From: JBBRDU01 sp038203615
GTDB lineage: Bacteria; Verrucomicrobiota; Verrucomicrobiia; Chthoniobacterales; UBA10450
DNA: 14,438 nt
NCBI GenBank assembly: GCA_038203615.1
Contig: JBBRDU010000077.1
Location: 1-14,438 of the forward strand
Direction of reading: 5' to 3'
The number at the start of each line of letters is the position of its first letter. Within the stretch, counting starts at the first letter, position 1. Shown here piece after piece: positions 1 to 7,488 of this stretch. Below the pieces are notes generated by a model. That model worked only from the letters and a program-made list of their open reading frames with translations. It made no database searches and was not told the origin of the DNA. A program made the translations under genes and the position numbers.

Positions 1-514
1 CTGGAGTTATCAAGTCAAAGGCATTGGGCAAGATCAAAGTCAGCGAGATGAAAGAGACATCGATCACACACAGATCGACCGGCTCGGGGATGTGCTCATG
101 TGAAAGATTCCGGCCATTCAGTTTTTCAAAAACCGTGACCCGCGGATCCGTCCGGATTTTCCAGGCCAATTGATCGTGCCCGACATCGACCGCGTAAACA
201 TGTTTCGCCCCGCGTTGCAGGAGGCAATCAGTGAACCCGCCGGTGGATGCTCCGATATCGAGCGCGACGCTGCCATTGACCTCGATCTGAAACAAATCGA
301 GCGCGCCCTCCATCTTTAATCCGCCGCGTCCCACATATTTCGGCCGCGCCTGTACCTCGATGATGGCATCGGGAAGAATCATCTCGGAAGGTTTGGCCGC
401 GACGCGCGTGCCCACCTTGATCTCACCAGCCATGATGGCGCGCTGCGCCTGCTCGCGGCTGGGAAAGAGTCCTCGCGCGATGAGGAGCATATCGAGGCGT
501 GATCTTCGGGCCAT
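1..514 (-). CDS. tlyA: TlyA-family rRNA 2'-O-methyltransferase (hemolysin A family), 3' end cut off
   Basis: Only the N-terminal 171 residues lie in the window; the gene continues past the left edge. Residues about 3-60 form an S4 RNA-binding domain (RLDMLLIARGLFPSREQAQ, then AGEIKVG). An FtsJ/RrmJ-type SAM methyltransferase domain follows, with the family's YVGRGGLK at 60-67 and the SAM-binding loop DIGASTGGFTD at 86-96. AVDVGHDQLAWKIR at 108-121 and VIDVSFISL at 150-158 are also typical. Known TlyA proteins 2'-O-methylate cytidines in 16S and 23S rRNA, and in mycobacteria this determines capreomycin sensitivity; the old name hemolysin is historical. The ATG at 514 is chosen because it begins the S4 domain directly, 4 bp after the bioA stop, so the gene is probably co-transcribed with bioA. 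The family assignment is secure; the rRNA target is inferred. Confidence 0.93.
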   Translation of the reverse strand, partial: MARRSRLDMLLIARGLFPSREQAQRAIMAGEIKVGTRVAAKPSEMILPDAIIEVQARPKYVGRGGLKMEGALDLFQIEVNGSVALDIGASTGGFTDCLLQRGAKHVYAVDVGHDQLAWKIRTDPRVTVFEKLNGRNLSHEHIPEPVDLCVIDVSFISLTLILPNAFDLITP

Positions 515-518
515 CGAT

Positions 519-1823
519 CTACTCCAGGCCTCTCCCGCAAACTTCGTGGATGGAGTTTACGAGGGCGTCGGTCGCGACTGTCAGTTGTTCGGCCGTGATG
601 CAAAACGGAGGCATCAACACGATGACGTTGCGAATCGGGCGCGTGAGAAGGCCATGCTGCCGGGCCGCCAGACAGACTTTGGAGGCCAAATCCGCTGAAG
701 ACGCGCCCCCATCCCCATCCTTCAGCTCGATGCCGGCGATAAAGCCGCATTGCCGGACCTCGGCCACGCCAGGCATCCGCTCCAGCCGTGTCAGGCCTGA
801 TCGCAGCTGCTGGATCTTTTGTCCGAGCTCCTCCAGAACATGGTCGCGGGCAAAGATCTCGAGGCTGGCCATGGCCGCGGCACAGCCGAGGGCGTTCCCG
901 GTGTAGCTGTGCCCATAAGCCAGCGCCTTCCCTTCCGCCACAGAGCCGTCAAACCGGCCGAATATTTCTTCTGTGACAACAGTAATAGCCAGTGGAAGAT
1001 ATCCCCCCGTCAGCGCTTTACCGAAAACGGCAATGTCTGGAGTGACCCCCTCGTGCTCCATCGCGAACATCCGGCCCGTCCGGCCAAAACCGGTCATCAC
1101 TTCATCCACAATGAGAAGGGTCCCGGCCCGGTCACACCACTCCCGCACCGCTTTTAATGTTCCCGAGGGCCACAGTTTCATGCCGGCCGCCCCCTGGATC
1201 AGCGGTTCGATCACTACCGCCGCCGTTTTGGCCACTTCCGCCGCCGATAATTGCTCCAGTGCCGCCAGCGTCGGCACGAGCACGGCCGGAAAGTTCCACC
1301 GGCTTGGCCCAGCCTGGAACATGGCCGCCGCCCCGAGGCTGCCGGCCCCGGCGGTGTCGCCATGATAGGCATTCTGAAAAGCGATGAACTGGCTGCGCTG
1401 TTTGTGACGCAACCGCCAGTATTGATCCACCATGCGCAGGGCCGCCTCGATCCCGGTCGACCCGTCGTCCGAGTAAAAGACGCGCGTGAGCGTATTGGGC
1501 GGGAACAGAGCCACCACGGCCCGGGCCAGCTCAATCGCGGCCGGATGAGTAAATCCGAGAAACGAGGTGTGCGCTACCTGGTCGAGCTGCCGGCGGATGG
1601 CCGCGTTGATATGGGGATGGTTGTGCCCGTGCACATTCGTCCAGATGGACGAATTGCCATCGAGGTACTCCCGGCCACAACTGTCCCGCAGGATGGCGCC
1701 GTGCCCTTCCACCAGGACGAGCGGCTCGTATTCCGGGCTGCACCATTCGCGATTGTTCGTGAAAGGATGCCAGAGGAACCTCTGATCCGCTTCGATCAAC
1801 TCCCTCGTCGTCCGGTCACTCAT
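519..1823 (-). CDS. bioA: Adenosylmethionine-8-amino-7-oxononanoate aminotransferase
   Basis: This 434-aa class III PLP-dependent aminotransferase makes 7,8-diaminopelargonate from 7-keto-8-aminopelargonate, using SAM as amino donor, in cytoplasmic biotin synthesis. The BioA signature LWHPFT is at 17-22, SDDGSTGIEAALRM at 118-131 and YHGDT at 153-157. The cofactor-binding aspartate is D240 in IVDEVMTGFGRTG, and the Schiff-base lysine is K269 in FGKALTGGYLPLA. AYGHSYTGNALGCAAA around 303-318 is also diagnostic. Length matches the family (about 430 aa). The ATG shares an 8-bp overlap (ATGAGTGA) with the end of the upstream 86-aa gene, so translation may be coupled; tlyA follows 4 bp downstream. 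No bioB, bioF or bioD lies in this window, so the rest of the pathway must be elsewhere. A lysine-using BioK-type donor preference cannot be excluded from sequence alone. Confidence 0.95.
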   Translation of the reverse strand: MSDRTTRELIEADQRFLWHPFTNNREWCSPEYEPLVLVEGHGAILRDSCGREYLDGNSSIWTNVHGHNHPHINAAIRRQLDQVAHTSFLGFTHPAAIELARAVVALFPPNTLTRVFYSDDGSTGIEAALRMVDQYWRLRHKQRSQFIAFQNAYHGDTAGAGSLGAAAMFQAGPSRWNFPAVLVPTLAALEQLSAAEVAKTAAVVIEPLIQGAAGMKLWPSGTLKAVREWCDRAGTLLIVDEVMTGFGRTGRMFAMEHEGVTPDIAVFGKALTGGYLPLAITVVTEEIFGRFDGSVAEGKALAYGHSYTGNALGCAAAMASLEIFARDHVLEELGQKIQQLRSGLTRLERMPGVAEVRQCGFIAGIELKDGDGGASSADLASKVCLAARQHGLLTRPIRNVIVLMPPFCITAEQLTVATDALVNSIHEVCGRGLE

Positions 1824-2076
1824 CCGCGTGACGTTGGCGAATCATCTCTTCGAGGGAAGTCAGGTCTTCGTAGGAGGCGCGCCGGCGCTGATACTTTCGC
1901 TCCACGATATCTCGCAGGGTCAACAAATCCTCCATAGGAGCTTCGTCGTAATAGGTCCACTGTTCATCGTCCTTCGTCTTGGCCTGCAGCCGCCATTGCC
2001 CGCCGAACTTGGTGGCTCGGACCTCGCGTTTGCGGCCTTCCGCATCTTTCTCTGTCCATATGTGTTGACTCCGCAT
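1816..2076 (-). CDS. Small charged protein of unknown function (86 aa)
   Basis: I do not recognise a named family. The 86-aa product is very polar, with no signal peptide or membrane segment. It begins with a basic stretch (WTEKDAEGRKREVRATKFGGQWRLQAK, residues 7-33; given here only as a range with start WTEKDAEGRK) that looks like a short beta-rich module. An acidic linker follows (DDEQWTYYDEAPMEDL, 36-51). The C-terminal helix of alternating K/R/E (about 48-85) could be a short coiled coil. Reality as a gene rests on context: it ends in an 8-bp overlap with bioA, its frame is open throughout the bioA-CPBP gap, and its ATG at 2076 lies 2 bp from the divergent TTG of the protease gene. A role in biotin metabolism is not supported by any motif. 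Confidence 0.72.
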   Translation of the reverse strand: MRSQHIWTEKDAEGRKREVRATKFGGQWRLQAKTKDDEQWTYYDEAPMEDLLTLRDIVERKYQRRRASYEDLTSLEEMIRQRHADE

Positions 2077-2078
2077 CG

Positions 2079-2984
2079 TTGAAAAATCTTACATTAACAG
2101 GCTTGAAAGACGCCGCCAGACTCCTCGCCTACTTTGCCCTGACTCTTTTGCTCGGGGCCCTGCTCGCTCCTATCCTCTTCTGGAGCGGGCAATGGCTGGC
2201 CGCGCACCACATTCTCCCGTTCCTGGCCACGTTCGATTTCGAGACATTCTTTCATCGATCGCTCATGGTGGCCGGAGTTTTGTTGCTCTGGCCGCTCTTG
2301 CGTTCCATTCGCGTGCGTCGTCTGGCGGACCTGGAGCTGACGCCGGATCAGCGCTGGGGCTCGCATCTCTTCGGTGGCTTTTTCCTGGCTGCCATTCCCC
2401 TGCTCTGCTGCGGCGCGGCTCTCCTCGCCTTTCATGTTTATTCCATTCGCCTCACCCTTTCCGGCCGGGCCCTCGCCACGCTCCTGGCCGCCAGCATCGT
2501 CGTGCCGCTCATCGAGGAAACCCTGTTCCGCGGGTTGATTCTTGGACTTCTGCTGCGCAGCGGTCGCAAATACCTGGCCGTGTTCGTCACGTCGGCTTTC
2601 TTTTCCATTCTCCATTTTCTAAAGGCACCGGAGCGCACCTCTCCCATCGTAACCTGGGCGTCCGGTTTCAATTCCATCGCGCACTCCTTTGCCCAGTTCT
2701 CGGATCCAGTTCTGGTCGCCGCTGCCTTTACCACGTTGTTCCTGATTGGATGGATCCTGGCCGACACCAGGCTGCGGACCCATGCGCTTTGGTTGCCCAT
2801 TGGCTTGCACGCCGGCTGGATTTTCGGCAACGGCATTTTTAATCGCATCGCGCGCCGCCAGGCCCTGGCCCTCCCGTGGATTGGGAAAAATTTATTAGTC
2901 GGCCTTGTCCCGCTGGCGGTTTGTTTGATCACGTGGCTTCTGGTCCTGGCGTGGTTAAACCGGAGGGAGAAGCCGAAGACTTAA
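2079..2984 (+). CDS. CPBP family intramembrane glutamic endopeptidase (Abi/Rce1-like)
   Basis: This 301-aa polytopic membrane protein carries the three CPBP motifs. Motif 1 is EETLFR (E146, E147, R151), motif 2 is FFSILH (F174/F175 to H179), and motif 3 is the histidine of IGLHAGWIFGN (H244 to N251). Hydrophobic segments lie near 14-33, 62-75, 97-121, 134-145, 166-180, 209-228 and 272-292. Family members cleave prenylated or peptide substrates within the membrane, as in Rce1 CAAX processing and bacteriocin self-immunity; the substrate here is unknown. The start is uncertain: no ATG is available near the 5' end, the first candidate is TTG at 2079 and a second TTG is at 2103. Neither has a clear Shine-Dalgarno site. 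It opens a tight plus-strand run, with comF beginning 1 bp after its stop. Fold assignment is firm; the function is open. Confidence 0.9.
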   Translation: MKNLTLTGLKDAARLLAYFALTLLLGALLAPILFWSGQWLAAHHILPFLATFDFETFFHRSLMVAGVLLLWPLLRSIRVRRLADLELTPDQRWGSHLFGGFFLAAIPLLCCGAALLAFHVYSIRLTLSGRALATLLAASIVVPLIEETLFRGLILGLLLRSGRKYLAVFVTSAFFSILHFLKAPERTSPIVTWASGFNSIAHSFAQFSDPVLVAAAFTTLFLIGWILADTRLRTHALWLPIGLHAGWIFGNGIFNRIARRQALALPWIGKNLLVGLVPLAVCLITWLLVLAWLNRREKPKT

Positions 2985-2985
2985 T

Positions 2986-3690
2986 ATGCTGCGCGCCCTT
3001 TCTTCTCTCTTTTACCCACCCATCTGCACGATTTGCGCGGCCAGCGTGGAGGCGGACGAATATCTTTGTGAAGGGTGTGACGCCAAGGTGATGCGGATCG
3101 TCCCGCCGTTTTGTCAGACTTGCTCGGAGCCGTTCGCCGGTGCCATCACCGGCCCATTTGCCTGTGCCAACTGCGCCCACCGCAAACTCTATTTCGAATC
3201 GGCCGTGGCCGCTTATCGCAGCCGGGGCATCGTGCGGCGCGTTGTGCACGACTTCAAATACGGCCGTCAAATTTACCTCCGTCATCTGGTCGGGCGCTGG
3301 CTCGATGCCGCCTTTGAGGACGATCGGCTGCGCGGGCGTTCCTTTGATCTCCTTGTGCCGGTTCCTCTGCACCCGGCCCGGCAGCGGGAACGCGGCTTCA
3401 ACCAGGCGGCGGCGCTGGCCGAGTGGGTCAGCGCCAAACGGGGCATTCCCTGCCAGAAAATGCTGGAACGCGTCCGTTACACCCGGACCCAGACGGCTTT
3501 TGACCGATCGGAACGTATGGAAAATTTACATGATGCCTTTCGTTTACGAAAAAAGATGAACGTGCGAGAGTTGCGGGTGCTCTTGATTGACGATGTCTTA
3601 ACCACGGGGGCGACCTTGAGCGAATGCGCGCGCGTTTTGAAGAAGGCGGGCGCGTCTGTTGTTTATGCCGCCACGGCAGCCCGCGCCTGA
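2986..3690 (+). CDS. comF: ComF family phosphoribosyltransferase-like protein
   Basis: This 234-aa protein has the ComF layout. The N-terminal zinc-ribbon-like region has four CxxC pairs (C14/C17, C28/C31, C43/C46, C60/C63). FDLLVPVPLHPARQRERGFNQ lies around 120-140, and the phosphoribosyltransferase PRPP loop VLLIDDVLTTGAT is at 198-210. Length is normal for the family. ComF proteins (also GntX, YhgH) are needed for DNA uptake in several naturally competent bacteria, but homologues are widespread outside competence loci and their biochemical role is still unclear. No other competence gene is present here. The ATG is 1 bp after the protease stop and the stop is 6 bp before accD, so it is part of the same run. 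Confidence 0.92.
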   Translation: MLRALSSLFYPPICTICAASVEADEYLCEGCDAKVMRIVPPFCQTCSEPFAGAITGPFACANCAHRKLYFESAVAAYRSRGIVRRVVHDFKYGRQIYLRHLVGRWLDAAFEDDRLRGRSFDLLVPVPLHPARQRERGFNQAAALAEWVSAKRGIPCQKMLERVRYTRTQTAFDRSERMENLHDAFRLRKKMNVRELRVLLIDDVLTTGATLSECARVLKKAGASVVYAATAARA

Positions 3691-3696
3691 TTTCCT

Positions 3697-4542
3697 ATGG
3701 CCATTTTTAAAAAACCGGTTATCAAAACCCAGATTCGCCGCAAGCGCGACATCCCGCAGGGTCTCTTTCAGAAATGCACCGGCTGCGGCGAAGTCGTTCA
3801 CGAGATCGAACTGCTGCAGAACCAGCGCGTCTGTCCGCGTTGCGATTATCATTCTCCGCAAACTGCCAAGGAACGGATCGAAATGCTGGTCGACCCGGAC
3901 TCGTTCGTCGAGATGGACGGCGATCTTAAATCGATCGATACCCTGCGTTTTCAAGGCATGGCCACCTACAAGGATCGGCTCAAAAAATATCAGGAGAGCA
4001 CTGGTCTGATCGATGCCGTGTTGAGTGGTTACGCCATGATCAACGGCTACAAGGTGGCCCTGGCTGTGATGGACTTCAGCTTTCTCGCCGCCACCATGGG
4101 ATCCGTCGTGGGCGAGCGCATCACGCGTGTCATCGAATACGGTACCGCCGAACGTGCGGCCGTCATCATCATCGCCGCGTCGGGCGGCGCCCGCATGTAC
4201 GAAGGGATGCTTAGCCTCATGCAGATGGCCAAAACAAGCGGCGCCCTCGCGCGGCACGCGGCCGAGCGTCTTCCCTATCTTTCTGTTCTCACCAATCCCA
4301 CCACGGCGGGCGTGATGGCCAGCTTTGCTTCACTCGGTGACGTCATCATTGCCGAACCCAAGAGCATGATTGGCTTCGCCGGTCCGCGCGTCATCAAGGA
4401 GACGACGCATCAGGATTTACCGAAAGGATTCCAGACGGCCGAATTTCTCGAGGAACATGGATTGGTCGATATGATTGTTCATCGCAAGAAAATGCGGGAA
4501 CAAATCAGCCAGTTGCTCGGCTATTTTTCGGTCGCGCCGTGA
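3697..4542 (+). CDS. accD: Acetyl-CoA carboxylase carboxyltransferase, beta subunit
   Basis: This 281-aa protein is the beta subunit of acetyl-CoA carboxylase. With AccA it transfers CO2 from carboxybiotin on AccB to acetyl-CoA, giving malonyl-CoA for fatty acid synthesis. The N-terminal zinc ribbon (C27/C30 and C46/C49) is intact. The crotonase-like core shows DFSFLAATMGSVVGE at 126-140, SGGARMYEG at 162-170, MQMAKTSGALA at 175-185 and PTTAGVMASFASLGD at 201-215, which form the acyl-CoA pocket and oxyanion hole. IGFAGPRVI is at 225-233. A tyrosine stands where many AccD proteins have glutamine in SGGARMQEG, which is unlikely to abolish function. accA is not in the window. The neighbouring folC is a classic partner, as in E. 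coli. Confidence 0.97.
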   Translation: MAIFKKPVIKTQIRRKRDIPQGLFQKCTGCGEVVHEIELLQNQRVCPRCDYHSPQTAKERIEMLVDPDSFVEMDGDLKSIDTLRFQGMATYKDRLKKYQESTGLIDAVLSGYAMINGYKVALAVMDFSFLAATMGSVVGERITRVIEYGTAERAAVIIIAASGGARMYEGMLSLMQMAKTSGALARHAAERLPYLSVLTNPTTAGVMASFASLGDVIIAEPKSMIGFAGPRVIKETTHQDLPKGFQTAEFLEEHGLVDMIVHRKKMREQISQLLGYFSVAP

Positions 4543-4546
4543 GCGT

Positions 4547-4554
4547 GGGAGGGG
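4547..4554 (+). promoter_or_regulatory. Shine-Dalgarno site that favours the folC start at 4560
   Basis: GGGAGGGG contains a full GGAGG core ending 7 bases before the GTG at 4560. This is the strongest ribosome binding site seen in the window. It argues for GTG 4560 over GTG 4539 or GTG 4545, which have no comparable upstream site. Under this reading, folC begins 17 bp after the accD stop instead of overlapping it by 4 bp. Confidence 0.55.
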
Positions 4555-4559
4555 CCTCT

Positions 4560-5795
4560 GTGCCGCGACCCCTCCAGACCTACGACGAGGCGCTGAGCTG
4601 GCTTTACAGCCTGCAACGTTTCGGAATTAAACTCGGCCTCGAGAACGCTGAGCGACTCATGGCGGCGGTGCCGCTGGATCTCCCACAGACCCGCGTTGTG
4701 CATGTCGCGGGCACCAATGGCAAGGGCTCCGTCTGCGCCATGGTCGATGCCATCTGCCGCGCAGCCGGATATCGCACGGGCCTCTTCACCTCCCCTCACC
4801 TGGTCAGTTTCCCGGAACGGATTCGGGTCAACGGCGAGATGATGTCGCACGCCGCCGTGGCCGATGGCCTGACGCAATTGCGGAAACGCGTAGCCGATTG
4901 GGATTCGCACCCGACCTTCTTCGAACTCGCCACCGCCCTGGCCCTGCAGCATTTCGCGCGAGCAGAGTGTGACGTGATCGTTCTTGAGACAGGAATGGGC
5001 GGACGGCTCGATGCCACCAACGTGGTGCCATCGAATGTCGCGGTCATTACGCCGATTGGATTGGATCATCAATCCTGGCTCGGTCAAACCGTGCGCGAGA
5101 TCGCCACGGAAAAAGCCGGCATTATCAAGGCGAACACGCCGGTCATCTCGGCCCGACAGGTTCCGGAAGCGGCCGACGTGATTCGCGCGCGGGCCGGTGA
5201 ATGCCATGCGCCGCTCACTTGCGTCGAAAAACTGTATGAGGCATCACCCATCGCTCTGCGCGGCGCGCATCAAAAGGAGAATGCCGCCGTCGCGGTGGCA
5301 GCGGTCCGCGCCGCCGGCATCTCCGTTGAAGAAAAGGATGTGGTGCGCGGACTGGCTGCGGTGGAATGGCCGGCCCGGTTCCAATGCTGGGACGAGCGCA
5401 TCATCGTGGACGGCGCGCATAACCCGGCTGCAGCCGCCGTGCTCGCCCAAACGTGGCGCGAGATTTTCGGCGAACAGCGCGCCACGGTTATCCTGGCTGT
5501 TCTTTCTGATAAAGACGCGGGCGCCATTTGTCAGGCACTCGCGCCGGTCAGTGAGTTCGTTATTCTCCCAGCGATACGGAGCGCCCGCGCACTCCCACCG
5601 GATGATCTCGCGCAAGCTCTCTCCTCCATCACTCCAAAACTCCCATACTCCATCACTCCATCCGTGGCGGACGCATTGGCCGCCGCACGCGCCAGACCAA
5701 ACCCCGTTCTGATTACCGGGTCGCTCCACTTTGCCGGCGAAGCCCTGGCCCATCTGCGCGGCGAGCCAGCCGCGTTCGAGGAGTGCGCGCAATAG
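4560..5795 (+). CDS. folC: Bifunctional dihydrofolate synthase / folylpolyglutamate synthase
   Basis: FolC joins glutamate to dihydropteroate and then lengthens the polyglutamate tail of folates, an ATP-dependent Mur-ligase-type reaction in the cytoplasm. From GTG 4560 the product is 411 aa. The P-loop HVAGTNGKGS is at 48-57, FTSPHLVSFPERIRVNGE at 76-93, LETGMGGRLDATNVV at 142-156 and ITPIGLDHQSWLG at 163-175. EKAGIIK at 184-190 supplies the usual carbamylated-lysine region. The C-terminal ligase domain has IIVDGAHNPAA and LAVLSDKDAG. A longer form from GTG 4539 (418 aa) would overlap the accD stop as GTGA, but the SD at 4547-4554 favours 4560. Near the C terminus, a 24-bp direct repeat encodes an in-frame SITPKLPYSITP insertion-like stretch. 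folC ends 80 bp from the convergent metG stop. Confidence 0.95.
   Translation: MPRPLQTYDEALSWLYSLQRFGIKLGLENAERLMAAVPLDLPQTRVVHVAGTNGKGSVCAMVDAICRAAGYRTGLFTSPHLVSFPERIRVNGEMMSHAAVADGLTQLRKRVADWDSHPTFFELATALALQHFARAECDVIVLETGMGGRLDATNVVPSNVAVITPIGLDHQSWLGQTVREIATEKAGIIKANTPVISARQVPEAADVIRARAGECHAPLTCVEKLYEASPIALRGAHQKENAAVAVAAVRAAGISVEEKDVVRGLAAVEWPARFQCWDERIIVDGAHNPAAAAVLAQTWREIFGEQRATVILAVLSDKDAGAICQALAPVSEFVILPAIRSARALPPDDLAQALSSITPKLPYSITPSVADALAAARARPNPVLITGSLHFAGEALAHLRGEPAAFEECAQ
5624..5660 (+). repeat. 24-bp-period direct repeat inside folC
   Basis: CTCCATCACTCCA occurs exactly at 5624-5636 and again at 5648-5660, a 24-bp period equal to eight codons. The stretch is poorer in G than the flanking coding sequence and encodes SITPKLPYSITP near the FolC C terminus. 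The frame is preserved, so folC should still be functional. Whether this is a repeat insertion or a lineage-specific loop cannot be told from one sequence. Confidence 0.6.
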
Positions 5796-5875
5796 GTAAT
5801 CAATGATGCCAGGAGGGACGGGCCCGCCCCATCCCATGATCGATCGAGGGTGGATCGCAGCCTCCGCCAAAGGCG

Positions 5876-7420
5876 TTAGGTCTCAATCCGCGGGAATAAC
5901 TGCTCGGGTTTTCCAAGCAAATGCTCCGCCGGCAGCCCGCCCCAGCCCGCTTTGGCCAGGCCTGTATCCTCCGGACAATTCAATTGATGAAAGATTTCGC
6001 GCGCCGCCGTGGGCAGCAGCGGTGCGATAACGATCGCCACGACGCGCAGCGCTTCGGCCAGAGCATGCAGGACCTCATCCAGCTGCGCTAAGTTCGCCGG
6101 ATCCTTGGCCAGTTTCCAAGGCGCATTGATCTCGATATATGTGTTACAGGCCGTCACGAATTCGTTGATCGCCGCAATCGCGGCACTGACCTGACAAGCT
6201 TCCATGGCTGCGCCGTAACGCCGGATCAGTTCCGCCGATGGTGCGGCCAGGGCGGAGTCCGCTCCACTTCTCTTGACCGTGCCTCCCCTATAACGATGTG
6301 CCATGTTCAAGCTGCGATTCAGTAAATTGCCTAACGAATTAGCCAGGTCTGAATTAAAACGACCGACCAGGCGCTCTTCCGAGAAATCGGAATCTCCACC
6401 TGTCGCGATGTCGGTCATCAGGTAATAGCGGACTGCTTCCGGCCCGTACTTCTCCGCCAGTTCGTTGGGATCGACCACGTTCCCTTCACTCTTGCTCATC
6501 TTGGCGCCCCCGATGTTCCACCATCCATGGACGAGAAGCTGTGGCATCTCCGTGTCGCTAAAGCCAATGGCGTGCAGCATGATTAACCAATAAATGCCAT
6601 GCGCCGGGATCAGGATGTCCTTGCCGATTACCTGCAAAGCCGGCCATTTATCCCGGAACGCTAACGGTTGATCGTTGAAAGTTGAGAGACTGGGATCGTA
6701 GCCGGCAAAGCTAATGTAATTGGTGAGGGCGTCGAACCAGACGTAGGTCACAAAATTCTGATCGAAGGGGAGCTCAATCCCCCAGTCGAGTCGCGCTTTC
6801 GGGCGCGAGATACAAAGGTCGCCCCCCAACTTTTCGACGGCATTACGCAGCTCAGTCTGACGATAGTCGGGCACAACAGCATCGCTGCGCTGATCCAGGT
6901 ATCGAAGAAGCCATGCCTTGTGCTGGTTGAGTTTGAAGTAGTAATTTTCTTCCTCCCGAAACTCGACCTGGCCCCACTCCGGCCCAAATTCGCCGTCCCC
7001 CCCGCGCTCTTTATCGGTCAGGAACTGCTCCTGCCGCACGGAATAAAAGCCGGCCTGCTTATCCTTGTAGATCTGGCCTTCGTCGAACAGCCTTTGCAAG
7101 ATTCCACGCACGACATCCTTGTGCCGCGGAGCGACCGTCTCGGCCCATTCGTCGTACTGCACCTCGAGCTTTTTCCAGAGGTCGACAAATTTTTGGGTCA
7201 CGCCCTCGACGAACAGGGCTGGGGAAAGGCCCTCGCGCGCGGCCGATTGCTGAACCTTCTGCCCGTGCTGATCGACTCCGGTGAGAAAGAAGACCGTTTC
7301 ACCTTTGGCGCGATGATAACGCGCCAGCACATCCGCCAGCACCTTCTCGTAGGCATGGCCAATATGCGGCGCCGAATTCGTGTAATCGATCGCCGTCGTG
7401 ATGAAAAAGGTCTTCGCCAT
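5876..7420 (-). CDS. metG: Methionyl-tRNA synthetase (short form)
   Basis: This 514-aa class I synthetase charges tRNA-Met in the cytoplasm. The HIGH motif is PHIGH at 18-22, TGVDQHGQKVQ is at 47-57, and KMSKS is GGAKMSKSEGN at 304-314. FDALTNYISFAGY at 229-241 and HGWWNIGG at 298-305 are typical. The insert at about 120-150 (FYSVRQEQFLTDKE) has no cysteines, so this is a zinc-less connective peptide. The protein ends with the anticodon-binding helical domain and lacks the C-terminal EMAP/Trbp111-like tRNA-binding domain found in longer MetG. The start at 7420 is chosen because MAKTFFITTAIDYTNS is the canonical N terminus. The frame stays open 41 codons further upstream (to 7543), but that part translates a palindromic repeat and is not protein. 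Expression as a separate transcript from the barrel gene is plausible, since a 250-bp repeat-filled gap lies between. Confidence 0.97.
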   Translation of the reverse strand: MAKTFFITTAIDYTNSAPHIGHAYEKVLADVLARYHRAKGETVFFLTGVDQHGQKVQQSAAREGLSPALFVEGVTQKFVDLWKKLEVQYDEWAETVAPRHKDVVRGILQRLFDEGQIYKDKQAGFYSVRQEQFLTDKERGGDGEFGPEWGQVEFREEENYYFKLNQHKAWLLRYLDQRSDAVVPDYRQTELRNAVEKLGGDLCISRPKARLDWGIELPFDQNFVTYVWFDALTNYISFAGYDPSLSTFNDQPLAFRDKWPALQVIGKDILIPAHGIYWLIMLHAIGFSDTEMPQLLVHGWWNIGGAKMSKSEGNVVDPNELAEKYGPEAVRYYLMTDIATGGDSDFSEERLVGRFNSDLANSLGNLLNRSLNMAHRYRGGTVKRSGADSALAAPSAELIRRYGAAMEACQVSAAIAAINEFVTACNTYIEINAPWKLAKDPANLAQLDEVLHALAEALRVVAIVIAPLLPTAAREIFHQLNCPEDTGLAKAGWGGLPAEHLLGKPEQLFPRIET

Positions 7421-7488
7421 GAAGCGACAAAATGCCGGACAGCTGCACCATTGGCAACCCTCAGTTAGCTTGACGCGAAAGCGGAGAT

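Noticed and set aside
1251..1937. Plus-strand 228-codon frame opposite bioA
   Set aside because: It lies antisense to a clear BioA with all motifs and to the small gene; GC-rich shadow frame.
3598..4257. Minus-strand 219-codon frame opposite accD
   Set aside because: Shadow of AccD; the opposite strand has all AccD motifs in frame.
4539..4562. folC start at GTG 4539 overlapping the accD stop
   Set aside because: Possible, but GTG 4560 has a full GGAGG site 7 bases upstream and gives a normal N terminus.
4521..5207. Minus-strand 228-codon frame opposite folC
   Set aside because: Antisense to FolC P-loop and ligase motifs; no motif of its own.
5796..5875. Bidirectional terminator between folC and metG
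   Set aside because: GGGACGGGCCCGCCCC is weakly palindromic, but there is no stable stem with a T-tract on either strand.
7421..7488. T-box or SAM riboswitch in the metG leader
   Set aside because: The short leader lacks the T-box sequence AGGGTGG and any S-box core; only a weak partial similarity was seen.
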